DNA of 64,000 bases, taken from contig NZ_CP107913.1 in the NCBI RefSeq assembly GCF_036014115.1, positions 9,442,501 to 9,506,500 on the forward strand. Direction: 5' to 3'. The notes beneath the pieces are model-generated. The model was not told the DNA's origin, searched no databases, and saw nothing but the letters and a program-made list of their open reading frames with translations. This stretch comes from Streptomyces sp. NBC_00448 (lineage in GTDB: Bacteria > Actinomycetota > Actinomycetes > Streptomycetales > Streptomycetaceae). The translations under genes and the position numbers were made by a program. Every line of letters starts with the position of its first letter. The first letter of the stretch is position 1. Below, piece after piece: positions 25,804 to 34,283 of this stretch.

Positions 25804-27042
25804 TCAGGAGGCGGGTGCGTCCGGAGTGTCGGATGCGTCCGGCGAGTCGGGCGTGGCGGCGGTCGCCGGCGCCGGTGCGGTGGCGGGGGTGGGCGCGGTG
25901 GCGGTGGCGCTGCCGGTCGCGGTGGCGACCTCGGCCACGGGTGCGGTGAGGTTCGCGACGGCCTCCGCGTTGTCCGCGCGCCTGGCGCGGGCCTCGGGGT
26001 CGTCGGCGTACAGCCAGCACCGGGCGGTGTGGCCGGGGGAGAGCTCGAACGGCTCCGGCACCTGTCCGGCGCACCGCTCCATCGCGTACGGGCAGCGCGG
26101 GTGGAACCGGCAGCCGGACGGCGGGTTGATGAGGCTGGGCGGCTGCCCGATGTCCCGGACCCGGTCGGCCCCGACCCGCGACGGGTCCGGCGCGGACGCG
26201 ATCAGCAACTGCGTGTACGGGTGCGCCGCCTGCTGCGTCACCGCCTCCGACGGGCCGGACTCGACCACCTGGCCGGCGTACATCACCGCGGTGTCGGTGG
26301 CGAAGTAGCGGGCGGAGGCGATGTCGTGGGTGACGTAGAGCATCGCCGCGTTGCGTTCCTCGGTGAGGCGGCGCAGCAGGTTGAGGATGCCCAGCCGGAT
26401 GGAGACGTCGAGGCTGGAGACCGGCTCGTCGGCGAGGAACACCTCGGGGTCGGCCGCCAGCGCGCGGGCGATGGACAGCCGCTGCAACTGCCCGCCGGAC
26501 AGCTCGTGCGGGTACTTCGCGGTGAACTGCCGCGGCGGCACCAGGTTGATCTGGGTCAGCAGGTCGTCGATGACCGCGGTCCGGTCCTTGCCGTGCTTGC
26601 CCGGGTGGTGCAGCGCGACCGCCCGCTTCAGGGTGCCGGCGATCGTCGCGACCGGATTGAACGAGCCGAACGGGTCCTGGAGGATCAGCTGGACCTTGCG
26701 CACGTGGTCGCGGAAGGCCCGGCCGCGCAGCGCCCGGACCGGCTCGCCGTGCAGCCGCACCTCCCCGCTGGTGAGCGGGTAGAGCTGGGCGAGCAGCCGG
26801 GCGAGGGTGGACTTGCCCGAGCCGGACTCGCCGACCAGCGCGGTGATCCGGCCCGCGTACAGCCGCAAGGACACGTCCTCGACGGCGTGCACCACCTTGC
26901 GCTCGGCGCCGCGCACCGGCAGTCCGCCGCGCACCGGGAAGTGCTTCGTCACGTGGACGGCTTCCAGCACGGGCCGCTCGGCGGCGGTGCCGCCGGTGCC
27001 ACCGGCGCCGGTGGCCGCCGTGGCCGTGGTCTCAGCGCTCAT
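25804..27042 (-). CDS. Oligopeptide/oligosaccharide-type ABC transporter ATP-binding protein (DppF-like)
   Basis: A 412-residue ATPase: Walker A GESGSGKST, LILQDPFGSFNPVAT (Q-loop), ABC signature LSGGQLQR, Walker B VFLADEPVSSLD, H-loop THD. The C-terminal oligopeptide-transporter domain with CRFHPRCPYAMERC is present (iron-sulfur-type Cys motif of the OppD/F group), followed by an unusual ~70-residue Ala/Pro/Thr-rich tail. ATGA overlap with the upstream permease-ATPase gene. Energises import with the fused ATPase at 27039. Confidence 0.92.
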   Translation of the reverse strand: MSAETTATAATGAGGTGGTAAERPVLEAVHVTKHFPVRGGLPVRGAERKVVHAVEDVSLRLYAGRITALVGESGSGKSTLARLLAQLYPLTSGEVRLHGEPVRALRGRAFRDHVRKVQLILQDPFGSFNPVATIAGTLKRAVALHHPGKHGKDRTAVIDDLLTQINLVPPRQFTAKYPHELSGGQLQRLSIARALAADPEVFLADEPVSSLDVSIRLGILNLLRRLTEERNAAMLYVTHDIASARYFATDTAVMYAGQVVESGPSEAVTQQAAHPYTQLLIASAPDPSRVGADRVRDIGQPPSLINPPSGCRFHPRCPYAMERCAGQVPEPFELSPGHTARCWLYADDPEARARRADNAEAVANLTAPVAEVATATGSATATAPTPATAPAPATAATPDSPDASDTPDAPAS

Positions 27043-29189
27043 CGGGTCTCACCTGTCGCCAGTTCGTTCGGGGTCGTCTCGGGGTGCGCGGGCCGCGCCG
27101 TGCCGGGGCCGGCGGCACCGGGTTCCGCGGCGCCGGCCTTCGCCCCGGATGCGGCGTCGGCGTGCAGCAGGCAGGCTGCCAGCCCGGTGCCGCCGCCGGG
27201 TCCGCCCACCTGGTACAGCGGCGGCACCTGCGTGGCGCAGGCGTCGAACGCGTGTGGGCAGCGCGGCCGGAAGGCGCACCCGGTCGGCAGCCGGCGCAGG
27301 TCGGGCGGGGAGCCGGGGATACCGGTCAGCTCCCGCTTGGGCCCGCCGAGGGTGGGGAAGGACGCCAGCAGCCCGCGGCTGTAGGGGTGTTGCGGACGGC
27401 GGTAGAAGTCGTCGGCCGGCGCCATCTCGACGACCTTGCCGCCGTACATCACCGCGATGGTGTCGGAGAGTTCGATCAGCAGCGACAGGTCGTGGGTGAT
27501 GAAGACGACCGAGAAGCCGAGCCGGTCCTTGAGCTCCATGATCTTCTCGATGATCTGGCGCTGGATCACCACGTCGAGCGCGGTGGTCGGCTCGTCCATC
27601 ACGATGATCTCGGGGTCCAGTGCCAGCCCGACGGCGATCATCGCGCGCTGCCGCATCCCGCCGGAAAGTTCGTGCGGGTAGGAGTTGGCGCGGTCGGCCG
27701 GGATACCGACGATGCCGAGCAACTCGATCACCCGGGCGGCGCGTTCGGGCGCGTTCATCTTCGGCCGGTGGGCGACGATGACGTCCTCGATCTGCGCGCC
27801 GATCCGCAGCACCGGGTTGAGCGCGTGCATCGCCGACTGGAAGACGATGGACAGCTCCTCCCAGCGGAATCCGCGCAGTTCGGCGTCGTCCATGGCCAGC
27901 ACATCGACGGTGCCGCCGTCCGGGCCGGTGTAGTGGACCTCGCCCTGGCTGATCTCGGCCGGCGGCTTGTGCAGTCGGGTGATGGCGTAGGCGAGGGTGG
28001 ACTTGCCGGAGCCGGACTCGCCCGCGATGCCGAGCACCTCGCCGCGGCGCAGCCGGAACGACACGTCGCTGACCGCCGGGGTGCGGGCGCCGCCCTCGCC
28101 GACGTACTCCACCCGCAGGTTGCGCACGTCCAGCACGACGTCGGTGCTGTCCTGGGTGAACGGGGTGGGGGCCGGCCGGCGCACCCGCGGGCCCTGGTGC
28201 TTGACGCGGCGGGTCCGCTTCGCCGACACCTGGCCGCGCTGGGCCTTCTTGGTGCCGATGCCGGCCTGCCGCAGCCGGGGGTTGATGAACTCGTCGATGC
28301 CGAAGTTGACCAGGGACAGCGCGGTGCCGAGCACCGCGATCGCCAGCCCTGCGGGTACGAACCACCACCAGGCACCGGTCAGCAGCGCGCTGCCGGTCTG
28401 CGCCCAGTACAGGATCGTCCCCCACGACCACTGGGTGACGTCGGCCAGGCCCAGGAACGCCAGGCTGGCCTGGGTGAGGATGGCCATCGTCACCGTGCCC
28501 AGGAAGGACGCGGCGATCACCGCCACCTGGTTGGGCAGGATGTCCTTGACGATGATCCGCCAGGTGGGCTCGCCGGTGGCGCGCGCGGCCTCCACGAAGT
28601 CCCGTTTGCGCAGCGACAGGGTCTGCGCGCGCAGCACCCTGGCGCCCCAGGCCCAGCCGGTCACGGTGATGACCAGGATGATGCCGAGCGAGCCGCTGTG
28701 CGGCAGGTACGCGGCCAGGATGATGGTCAGCGGCAGGCTCGGCAGCACCAGGAACACGTTGGCCAGCAGCGACAGCACCTCGTCACCGAGCCCGCCGACG
28801 TAGCCGGCGGTCACGCCCACCGCCACCGACAGCACGGTGGTGAGCACGGCGGCGCCGATGCCGACCAGCATCGAGGCGCGGGCGCCGTAGAGCATCTGCG
28901 ACAGGACGTCCTGGCCGTTCTGCGTGGTGCCCAGCCAGTGCGAGCCGGACGGCCCGGCGAGCGTGGTGTCGCTCACCGACGACGGGTCGTACGGCGAGAT
29001 CCACGGCGCGACGACGGCCAGCACCACGAAGATCAGCACGATCACCAGACCGGTCAGGGTCAGCGGTGAGCGCAGCAGGCGCAGCCAGAGACGGTCGGGA
29101 CCACCGGAGGACTCGGCCGCGGGGTCGGTGCCGGCGGTGTCGGGGACAGCGGCGTCGGACTCGGCCAGGGCAGCGGGTTGCAGGGCCAT
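27039..29189 (-). CDS. Fused ABC permease (DppC-like) and ATP-binding protein (DppD-like)
   Basis: A 716-residue two-part protein. Residues ~35-300 are a DppC-type permease with six membrane segments and the coupling motif EAARATGEPTWRIIVKDILPN (E-A-A-x(3)-G-x(9)-I-x-x-x-x-x-P). After a basic linker (~300-345), residues ~350-690 are a complete ATPase: GESGSGKST, ABC signature LSGGMRQR, EIIVMDEPTTALD, and the Cys-motif CAFRPRCPHAFDAC. Permease-ATPase fusion genes are known in actinobacteria. ATG at 29189 with AAGGGAG upstream. The DppB-like gene is 2 bp upstream. Confidence 0.92.
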   Translation of the reverse strand: MALQPAALAESDAAVPDTAGTDPAAESSGGPDRLWLRLLRSPLTLTGLVIVLIFVVLAVVAPWISPYDPSSVSDTTLAGPSGSHWLGTTQNGQDVLSQMLYGARASMLVGIGAAVLTTVLSVAVGVTAGYVGGLGDEVLSLLANVFLVLPSLPLTIILAAYLPHSGSLGIILVITVTGWAWGARVLRAQTLSLRKRDFVEAARATGEPTWRIIVKDILPNQVAVIAASFLGTVTMAILTQASLAFLGLADVTQWSWGTILYWAQTGSALLTGAWWWFVPAGLAIAVLGTALSLVNFGIDEFINPRLRQAGIGTKKAQRGQVSAKRTRRVKHQGPRVRRPAPTPFTQDSTDVVLDVRNLRVEYVGEGGARTPAVSDVSFRLRRGEVLGIAGESGSGKSTLAYAITRLHKPPAEISQGEVHYTGPDGGTVDVLAMDDAELRGFRWEELSIVFQSAMHALNPVLRIGAQIEDVIVAHRPKMNAPERAARVIELLGIVGIPADRANSYPHELSGGMRQRAMIAVGLALDPEIIVMDEPTTALDVVIQRQIIEKIMELKDRLGFSVVFITHDLSLLIELSDTIAVMYGGKVVEMAPADDFYRRPQHPYSRGLLASFPTLGGPKRELTGIPGSPPDLRRLPTGCAFRPRCPHAFDACATQVPPLYQVGGPGGGTGLAACLLHADAASGAKAGAAEPGAAGPGTARPAHPETTPNELATGETR

Positions 29190-29191
29190 GA

Positions 29192-30166
29192 TCAGCTCTC
29201 CCTTGTCCTCGGGTCGAGGAAGACGTACGCGATGTCCGCGACGAGGTTGGCGACGAGTACCAGCACCGTGATCAGCAGGAAGATCGCCGACATCAGCGGG
29301 TAGTCGGCCGCCTGCGCGGCCTTGAAGAGCACCGATCCGATGCCGGGGTAGTTGAAGACGACCTCGGTGACGATGGAGCCGCCGATGACGAAGCCCAGGG
29401 ACATCGCGAAGCCCGACAGCGACGGCAGCATCGCGTTGCGCGCCGCGTAGGTGTACATCACCCGCCGCTTCGACAGGCCCTTGGCCTCGGCGAGCCGGAC
29501 GTAGTCCTCGCTGAGCGTGGTGACCATCATGTTGCGCATGCCGATCAGCCAGCCGCCGATCGACGCCACGGTGATGGTCACGGCCGGCAGCACCGCGTAG
29601 TTGATCGCGCTGCCGATGAAGCCGCTGTTCAGCCCGATGTGCTGGTCGAGCGCGTAACCGCCGGACAGCGGGAACCACTTGAAGGTGATCGCGAAGAGAT
29701 AGACCATGATGATCGCGAACCAGAAGTACGGGATCGACGACAGGAACGTCGTGACCGGCACCAGTGAGTCCAGCCAGCTGCCCCGCTTCCAGCCGGCCAG
29801 CATGCCCAGCGCGGTGCCGATGACGAAGCCGAGCACCGTGCAGATCGTCACCAGGATCAGCGTCCAGTACATGCTCTGCCCGAGCACCGTGCTGACCTTC
29901 GACGGGTAGTAGGCGTAGGAGGTGCCGAAGTCACCGGTGAAGACGCTGTGCCAGTAACTGACGTACTGCTGCCAGAGGTTCTGGTCGGACTGGCCGAACA
30001 GCACCCGCAGCGCGTGCACCGCGGAGGGGCTGAGCTTGCCGTGGAACTGCTGGATCAGGTTGTCGGCCGGGTTGCCCGGCATGATCCGCGGGATGAGGAA
30101 GTTGAGGCTGATCGCCGCCCAGGCGGTGAGCAGGTAGAAGGCGATCTTCCGTAGCAGCGTGCGCAC
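29192..30166 (-). CDS. ABC transporter permease (DppB-like)
   Basis: A 324-residue inner-membrane permease with about six hydrophobic segments. Features: N-terminal LTAWAAISLNFLIPRIMPGNPAD (the DppB F-x-x-x-R-x-x-P-G-x-P pattern), and the cytoplasmic loop YVRLAEAKGLSKRRVMYTYAARNAMLP with E-A-x-x-x-G-x(9)-x-x-x-R-N-A-x-x-P. It pairs with the fused DppC-D protein to form the translocation channel. GTG start, weak ribosome binding site, 3 bp from the ThuA stop, so co-translated. Confidence 0.92.
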   Translation of the reverse strand: MRTLLRKIAFYLLTAWAAISLNFLIPRIMPGNPADNLIQQFHGKLSPSAVHALRVLFGQSDQNLWQQYVSYWHSVFTGDFGTSYAYYPSKVSTVLGQSMYWTLILVTICTVLGFVIGTALGMLAGWKRGSWLDSLVPVTTFLSSIPYFWFAIIMVYLFAITFKWFPLSGGYALDQHIGLNSGFIGSAINYAVLPAVTITVASIGGWLIGMRNMMVTTLSEDYVRLAEAKGLSKRRVMYTYAARNAMLPSLSGFAMSLGFVIGGSIVTEVVFNYPGIGSVLFKAAQAADYPLMSAIFLLITVLVLVANLVADIAYVFLDPRTRES

Positions 30167-30169
30167 CGG

Positions 30170-30931
30170 TCACTCGCCTTCACGATCGGGTCGACAGGCC
30201 CAGCGGGCGGCGCGCCGCACCAGCTCGCGCATCGCGGGCTCACCCCAGATCCGCATGTCGTGGCCGAGTTGGAGGTAGCAGACCCGGCCCTGGCCGTACT
30301 GCCGGGTGTGCAGCAGGGGTTCGGTGCCGGTGGCGGTCTCGCGCCAGGCGACCACCTGAGCGTCGTCCGCCGTCGCCAGTTCGTAGTGCTCGTGGGTCAC
30401 CTCGAACGGCGGTATGCCCGCGGTCAGTTCGTGGTCCGGGTCGAGCCGCACCTCGAACCGGCTCTCGTGCGGGAGCGGCCCGTGCGAGAGGTAGCGGCCG
30501 CCGATCAGCTCGGCGAGCAGCCGGTCGCCCGCGTCCAACCGGTCCGGCGGCGAGGCGAGGACCGTGGTGGAGTGCAGCGCGACCAGGCCGCAGCCGCCGT
30601 GCACCGCCCGCGCCAGCGCCTGGCGCTGACCGGTGGTGAAACGGCCCAGCGCGGTGTACAGGACGATCACGTCCGCGTCGGCCGCGCCGTCCAGCGGGGC
30701 GGTGCCGAGCCCGGTGCGGGTCGCGAAACCCTCCTCGGTCAGCGTGCTCTGCAGCACGGAGGCCGCGGTGAACAGGTCCTCGTACACGTCGTCGCCGCTG
30801 ATCACGGCGAGGGCGGTCGGCCCTGCGGGGCGGCCGGCCGGGGCCGCGGCACGGGCGCGGTGCCCGGCGGCCCGGGCGGCGGGCCTCGCGGGGTGGCCGG
30901 CCCGGACATGGCGGGGCTGGGATATCTGCAT
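30170..30931 (-). CDS. ThuA-like protein 2
   Basis: A 253-residue ThuA-group protein, longer than the copy at 23231 by an N-terminal Arg/Ala/Pro stretch. The core is ALAVISGDDVYEDLFTAAS, DVIVLYTALGRFTTGQRQAL, GCGLVALHSTTVLA, GRYLSHGP and VCYLQLGHDMRIWGEP. The shared GDD, LSHGP and GHDMR-x-WGEP blocks show the two copies are paralogues. ATG at 30931 used; a GTG at 30967 would overlap the oxidoreductase upstream. Sits between oxidoreductase 3 and the ABC importer in one transcript. Confidence 0.82.
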   Translation of the reverse strand: MQISQPRHVRAGHPARPAARAAGHRARAAAPAGRPAGPTALAVISGDDVYEDLFTAASVLQSTLTEEGFATRTGLGTAPLDGAADADVIVLYTALGRFTTGQRQALARAVHGGCGLVALHSTTVLASPPDRLDAGDRLLAELIGGRYLSHGPLPHESRFEVRLDPDHELTAGIPPFEVTHEHYELATADDAQVVAWRETATGTEPLLHTRQYGQGRVCYLQLGHDMRIWGEPAMRELVRRAARWACRPDREGE

Positions 30932-30944
30932 GCGCAGGCTCGAT

Positions 30945-32048
30945 TCAGTAGGTGGAGCGCAATTCACCGGTAGGGCTCCAGAAGCCCTCTGCGCGCCCGC
31001 TGGTCAGGGCGTTGTCCATCCGGTCCAGCGGCAGCGCCACGCGCCGCCTGGACCTGCTGCTCTCATAGGTGGCGAAGATCAACTCGGCCCCGCGCAGCGC
31101 GTGTTCGGCGTGCAGCGCCGGCCGGCTGCCGGTCCGCAGCGACGCGACCAGGTCGCGGATCGCGTCGGCGGTCCCGGCGACGATCGCGGGGTCCACACCG
31201 CGGTCCCAGGTACGGGAGTCGGTGTCGAACGGCGACTCGCGCAGCAGGTCGTCCTTGCCGAAGCGCCGCAGCAGGGTGCGGGCGCCGCGGATGTCGGCCC
31301 GCCCCCGGGTGCCCTGGACGATCAGTCCGAGGCCGTTCTCCAGGTTGAGCGCGGAGGTGTGCGGTTCGCGGCCGGTGGAGACCACCGCCCGTACCCCGTC
31401 CGCCCAGCCCACCTGGGTCAGTGAGGCGGTCTCGGTGAAGACGCCGTACACGTAGCGGTTCACCGAGACGTCGATCTGGCCCAGCACCCACTCCGGGGCG
31501 GCGTCCTGCCGGTGGAAGAGGATGAGGTCGAGGATGTGGGTGCCCCAGTCGAAGAGGTTGGGGCAGTACCCCTCGACGGTCACCACGTCGCCGATCTCGC
31601 CCTGCGCGATCCACTCCCGGGCCTGCCGATGCACCGCCTCGAAGCGCCGCTGGAGGTTGAAGGTGAGCTGCACCCCGGCGTCGGCGGCGGCGGTCACCAT
31701 GGCGACGGCGTCGCCGTAGCTGAGCGCCATGGGCTTCTCGCAGTGGATCGCCCGGGCGCCCGCCGCGATCGCCGCCCGCACCACTTCGAGGTGGAGCGCC
31801 GGCGGCGTGCAGACGCTGACCAGGTCCGGCCGGGTGGCCGCGAGCAGTTCGTGGAAGTCGCGGTGGACGGCGGGCACTTCGAGTTCGGCGGCCAGCGCCT
31901 CGGCGGACGCGGTGTCCACGTCGGCGAGACCGGTCAGCGCCACCCCGGGGGTGGCGAGATAGCCGAGGGCGTGCACCCTGCCCTGCGAGCCGGCCCCGAC
32001 GACAACCGCCGACAGGTCCGCACTGGAGACTCGCATGGAGTCGTCCAT
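30945..32048 (-). CDS. Gfo/Idh/MocA family oxidoreductase 3
   Basis: A 367-residue NAD(P)-dependent oxidoreductase, first gene of the importer operon. Rossmann motif AVVVGAGSQGRVHALGYLATPGV, AIHCEKPMALSYGDA (E-K-P), and NLFDWGTHILDLILFH (D-x-G-x-H). ATG at 32048 has GAAGGTGAGG five bases upstream. Substrate unknown; with ThuA and the TIM-barrel enzymes this fits an oxidation-elimination type route for glycosides. Confidence 0.88.
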   Translation of the reverse strand: MDDSMRVSSADLSAVVVGAGSQGRVHALGYLATPGVALTGLADVDTASAEALAAELEVPAVHRDFHELLAATRPDLVSVCTPPALHLEVVRAAIAAGARAIHCEKPMALSYGDAVAMVTAAADAGVQLTFNLQRRFEAVHRQAREWIAQGEIGDVVTVEGYCPNLFDWGTHILDLILFHRQDAAPEWVLGQIDVSVNRYVYGVFTETASLTQVGWADGVRAVVSTGREPHTSALNLENGLGLIVQGTRGRADIRGARTLLRRFGKDDLLRESPFDTDSRTWDRGVDPAIVAGTADAIRDLVASLRTGSRPALHAEHALRGAELIFATYESSRSRRRVALPLDRMDNALTSGRAEGFWSPTGELRSTY

Positions 32049-32093
32049 GCATACCTCACCTTCTCCGGACGCCAATGATGGTGTGCCAAACGC

Positions 32094-32102
32094 ATACCAC
32101 TT
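32094..32102. promoter_or_regulatory. Candidate GntR operator at the importer operon start
   Basis: ATACCACTT, the same core as ATACCACT at 21398-21405 and TTACCACTT at 32249. A weaker companion half-site (GTGCCA at 32083-32088) lies about one turn away. It coincides with the expected transcription start of the minus-strand promoter at 32109-32136, so a bound repressor would block initiation. Confidence 0.5.
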
Positions 32103-32108
32103 GCCGAC

Positions 32109-32136
32109 ATCTTATTCCGAAGAGCGGCCCTGTCTA
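32109..32136 (-). promoter_or_regulatory. Candidate promoter of the importer operon
   Basis: On the minus strand TAGACA (32131-32136) and TAAGAT (32109-32114) are separated by 16 bp, a good vegetative-type match in an AT-richer stretch. The predicted start near 32102 gives a ~54-nt leader to the ATG at 32048 of oxidoreductase 3. Confidence 0.5.
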
Positions 32137-32248
32137 GGGGTCGAACAGCGGGTAACGCGGCGGGAACTCGACCCATAATCATGATGTTTGGTCGAAAAAC
32201 CGGACAAGTGGGATGGCTGATTCGGCCATGATCGCCTTGCATGGGGGC

Positions 32249-32276
32249 TTACCACTTAGAACCAGATGGCTACACT
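32249..32276 (+). promoter_or_regulatory. Dehydrogenase promoter with embedded GntR operator
   Basis: TTACCA (32249-32254) and GAACCA (32259-32264) are 10 bp apart. TTACCA also serves as the -35 position, with TACACT (32271-32276) as -10 and a 16-bp spacer, so the operator fills the space between the hexamers of the dehydrogenase promoter. Ribosome binding site CAGGAGA follows at 32294-32300. Confidence 0.5.
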
Positions 32277-32305
32277 GACCCGCACCACTCAGACAGGAGA
32301 CTCGT

Positions 32306-33250
32306 ATGAAGTTCAGTCAACTGATCGGCCCCCGCACCTCCGAGGTCGTCACCGCCGACGACCCGGCCCCCGGCGACGGTCAGGTGCTGGTGGACGTACT
32401 GGCCTGCGGAGTGTGCACCTCGGACATCGGGCCGTGGCTCACCCACGACCCGGCCGGCCCGCCGGTGCGGCTCGGCCACGAGATGGTCGGCAGGGTCGTC
32501 GCCACGGGACGCGACGCCGCCCGCTGGCAGCCCGGCGACCTGGTGACCGGGCTGGGCGGCGACGGATTCGCGACCCGCGCGGTGCTGGACGCGAACGCGG
32601 TCCTGCCGGTACCGGCAGGCATCGAACCGGCGCACGCCATCGGCGAACCCGTCGCGACCCTCGAAGAGGCTCTGTCCCGCACCCCGATCGCCCCCGGCGC
32701 CCACGTCGCCGTGGTCGGCCTCGGCTTCATGGGGCTCGGCCTCGTCCAGCTCGCCAAACGGCACGCCCCCGGCCTGCTCGTCGGCGTGGACCCCGACCCG
32801 GCCCGCCGCCGGCGCGCGCTCGCCCTCGGCGCCGACCTGGTCTTCGCCCCCGACGAACTGCCGGCGGAATACCGCACCGGGACCAGCCGTGCCACCGACG
32901 CGCGGCTGGACATCGTCCTGGAGGCGACCGGGGCCACCGGCGGGCTGAAGACCGCGGGCAGCCTGGTCCGCCCGTTCGGCACCCTGTGCGTCGTCGGCTA
33001 CCACCACACCGGCGACGCGAAGATGGACATGGACCTCTGGTACAAGGCCGTCACCGTCGTCAACGGCTTCTGCCCCGACCGCACCCGCCTGCTCGCCGCG
33101 ATGCGCCAGGCCCTCGACCTGGTCGCCGAGCGCCGCTTCAGCTACGAACCGCTGATCACCCACCGGTTCGGGCTCGACGACGTGGACGAGGCGTTCCGCA
33201 TGATGGAGGAGGCCGGGCCCGACTTCGTCAAGGGCGTCGTGCTGTTCTGA
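32306..33250 (+). CDS. Zinc-type alcohol/polyol dehydrogenase (MDR)
   Basis: A 314-residue medium-chain dehydrogenase. Catalytic zinc region: CGVCTSDIGPW (Cys ligand) and RLGHEMVGRVVATG (H-E). Coenzyme fold: HVAVVGLGFMGLGLVQLAKRHA (G-x-G-x-x-G). The four-cysteine structural zinc loop is absent, as in some sorbitol-type and threonine-type short members. ATG with AGGAGA upstream. Divergent from oxidoreductase 3; the gap of ~260 bp carries two copies of the candidate GntR operator. Probably oxidises a sugar alcohol or hydroxyl produced in the pathway. Confidence 0.88.
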   Translation: MKFSQLIGPRTSEVVTADDPAPGDGQVLVDVLACGVCTSDIGPWLTHDPAGPPVRLGHEMVGRVVATGRDAARWQPGDLVTGLGGDGFATRAVLDANAVLPVPAGIEPAHAIGEPVATLEEALSRTPIAPGAHVAVVGLGFMGLGLVQLAKRHAPGLLVGVDPDPARRRRALALGADLVFAPDELPAEYRTGTSRATDARLDIVLEATGATGGLKTAGSLVRPFGTLCVVGYHHTGDAKMDMDLWYKAVTVVNGFCPDRTRLLAAMRQALDLVAERRFSYEPLITHRFGLDDVDEAFRMMEEAGPDFVKGVVLF

Positions 33251-33284
33251 CCCGGGCGGCCGTGGCCGGGTCCTTCGCCGGCGA

Positions 33285-33328
33285 CCGCGCGGACGACGTA
33301 CGTGTGACCACCGCGCGGACGACGTACG
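33285..33328. repeat. 18-bp direct repeat between convergent genes
   Basis: CCGCGCGGACGACGTACG occurs at 33285-33302 and 33311-33328, 26 bp apart start to start. It lies in the gap between the dehydrogenase stop (33250) and the second GntR stop (33370). A small hairpin CCTCG/CGAGG follows at 33338-33351. Confidence 0.6.
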
Positions 33329-33369
33329 CGGCTACGTCCTCGTGAACGAGGCGCGCGCGGCGGGCGCCG

Positions 33370-34125
33370 TTACGACCGGGCGAACGACGTGCGCAGCCGG
33401 TAGCGGTCGCCCGCGTACTGGATCGTGGAGACGAACAGCGGCTCCTGCTGCGCGCTCAGCGCCAGTTGCCGCATCACGAGCACCGGGTCGCCGGGCGCCA
33501 GATCGAGGTGCTCGGCCGCCCGCTCGTCGGCCTTCGTCGCCTCGATGGTGCTGTCCGCGCGCACCGGCTCCACCCCGGCCGCCGACAGCGTCGAGTACAG
33601 CGAACGGTCCTGGAAGTCGACCTCCTCGATGTCCGGCACCAGCGCCCGCCGCAGCCGGGTCAGGTCCAGCGCTATCGGCACGCCCTCCAGGAACCGCACC
33701 CGCTCCAGCCGGAACAGCGGGGTGCCCGGGGCGATGCCCAACTGCTCCGCCTCGTCGATGCTGGCCGGACTCGTCTCGGCGCGCAGCACCTTCGAGTGCG
33801 GGGTGAGGCCCATCCGGGTCGCCGTCTCGCTGAACGACTCCAGGCTGTTGGGCCACTCCTTCTTCTGCGCGTTCCGGGCGACGTACCAGCCGCGCCCGTG
33901 CGACGGGTTCAGCACACCGGCCTCGACCAGGCTGCCCAGCGCCTTGCGCAAGGTCACCCGGCTGATACCCAACTGGCGGCACAGCTCGCGCTCGGGCGGC
34001 AGCCGGCCGCCGGGTTGCAGCACCCCGCGGTCGATCTCGCCGCGGATCACGTTGACCGCCTGAATCCACAACGGCTCGGGATAGCCGGGCAGTACGGCGC
34101 CGGAGACCTCAGGCGAGTCAGTCAT
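33370..34125 (-). CDS. GntR-family (HutC/UTRA) transcriptional regulator 2
   Basis: A 251-residue regulator and close paralogue of the one at 19347: shared blocks include RLPPERELCR-x-LGISRVTLRKAL, KEWPNSLESFSETA and YAGDRYRLRTSF. Winged helix at residues ~15-85, UTRA ligand domain ~95-245. It lacks the Pro/Ala extension of the first copy. Convergent with the dehydrogenase. Nearby operators upstream of the dehydrogenase and importer suggest it represses them until an inducer, perhaps a phosphosugar or amine, binds the UTRA domain. Its own upstream region has no clear copy of the element. Confidence 0.9.
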   Translation of the reverse strand: MTDSPEVSGAVLPGYPEPLWIQAVNVIRGEIDRGVLQPGGRLPPERELCRQLGISRVTLRKALGSLVEAGVLNPSHGRGWYVARNAQKKEWPNSLESFSETATRMGLTPHSKVLRAETSPASIDEAEQLGIAPGTPLFRLERVRFLEGVPIALDLTRLRRALVPDIEEVDFQDRSLYSTLSAAGVEPVRADSTIEATKADERAAEHLDLAPGDPVLVMRQLALSAQQEPLFVSTIQYAGDRYRLRTSFARS

Positions 34126-34283
34126 ACGGTGAAGCCCCCATGGTGATCTGCTCCGGTGAACAAGCGCGGATCACCTTAGCTTCACCGGCCACTCTCTGGC
34201 CAGAAGCCACCACGGGGGGTGGCGAAGCTGCTCCGCGACCCCTTCGGCGGTCGGCGCCGTCCGGATCGCCGCCCGCGCCGCGG

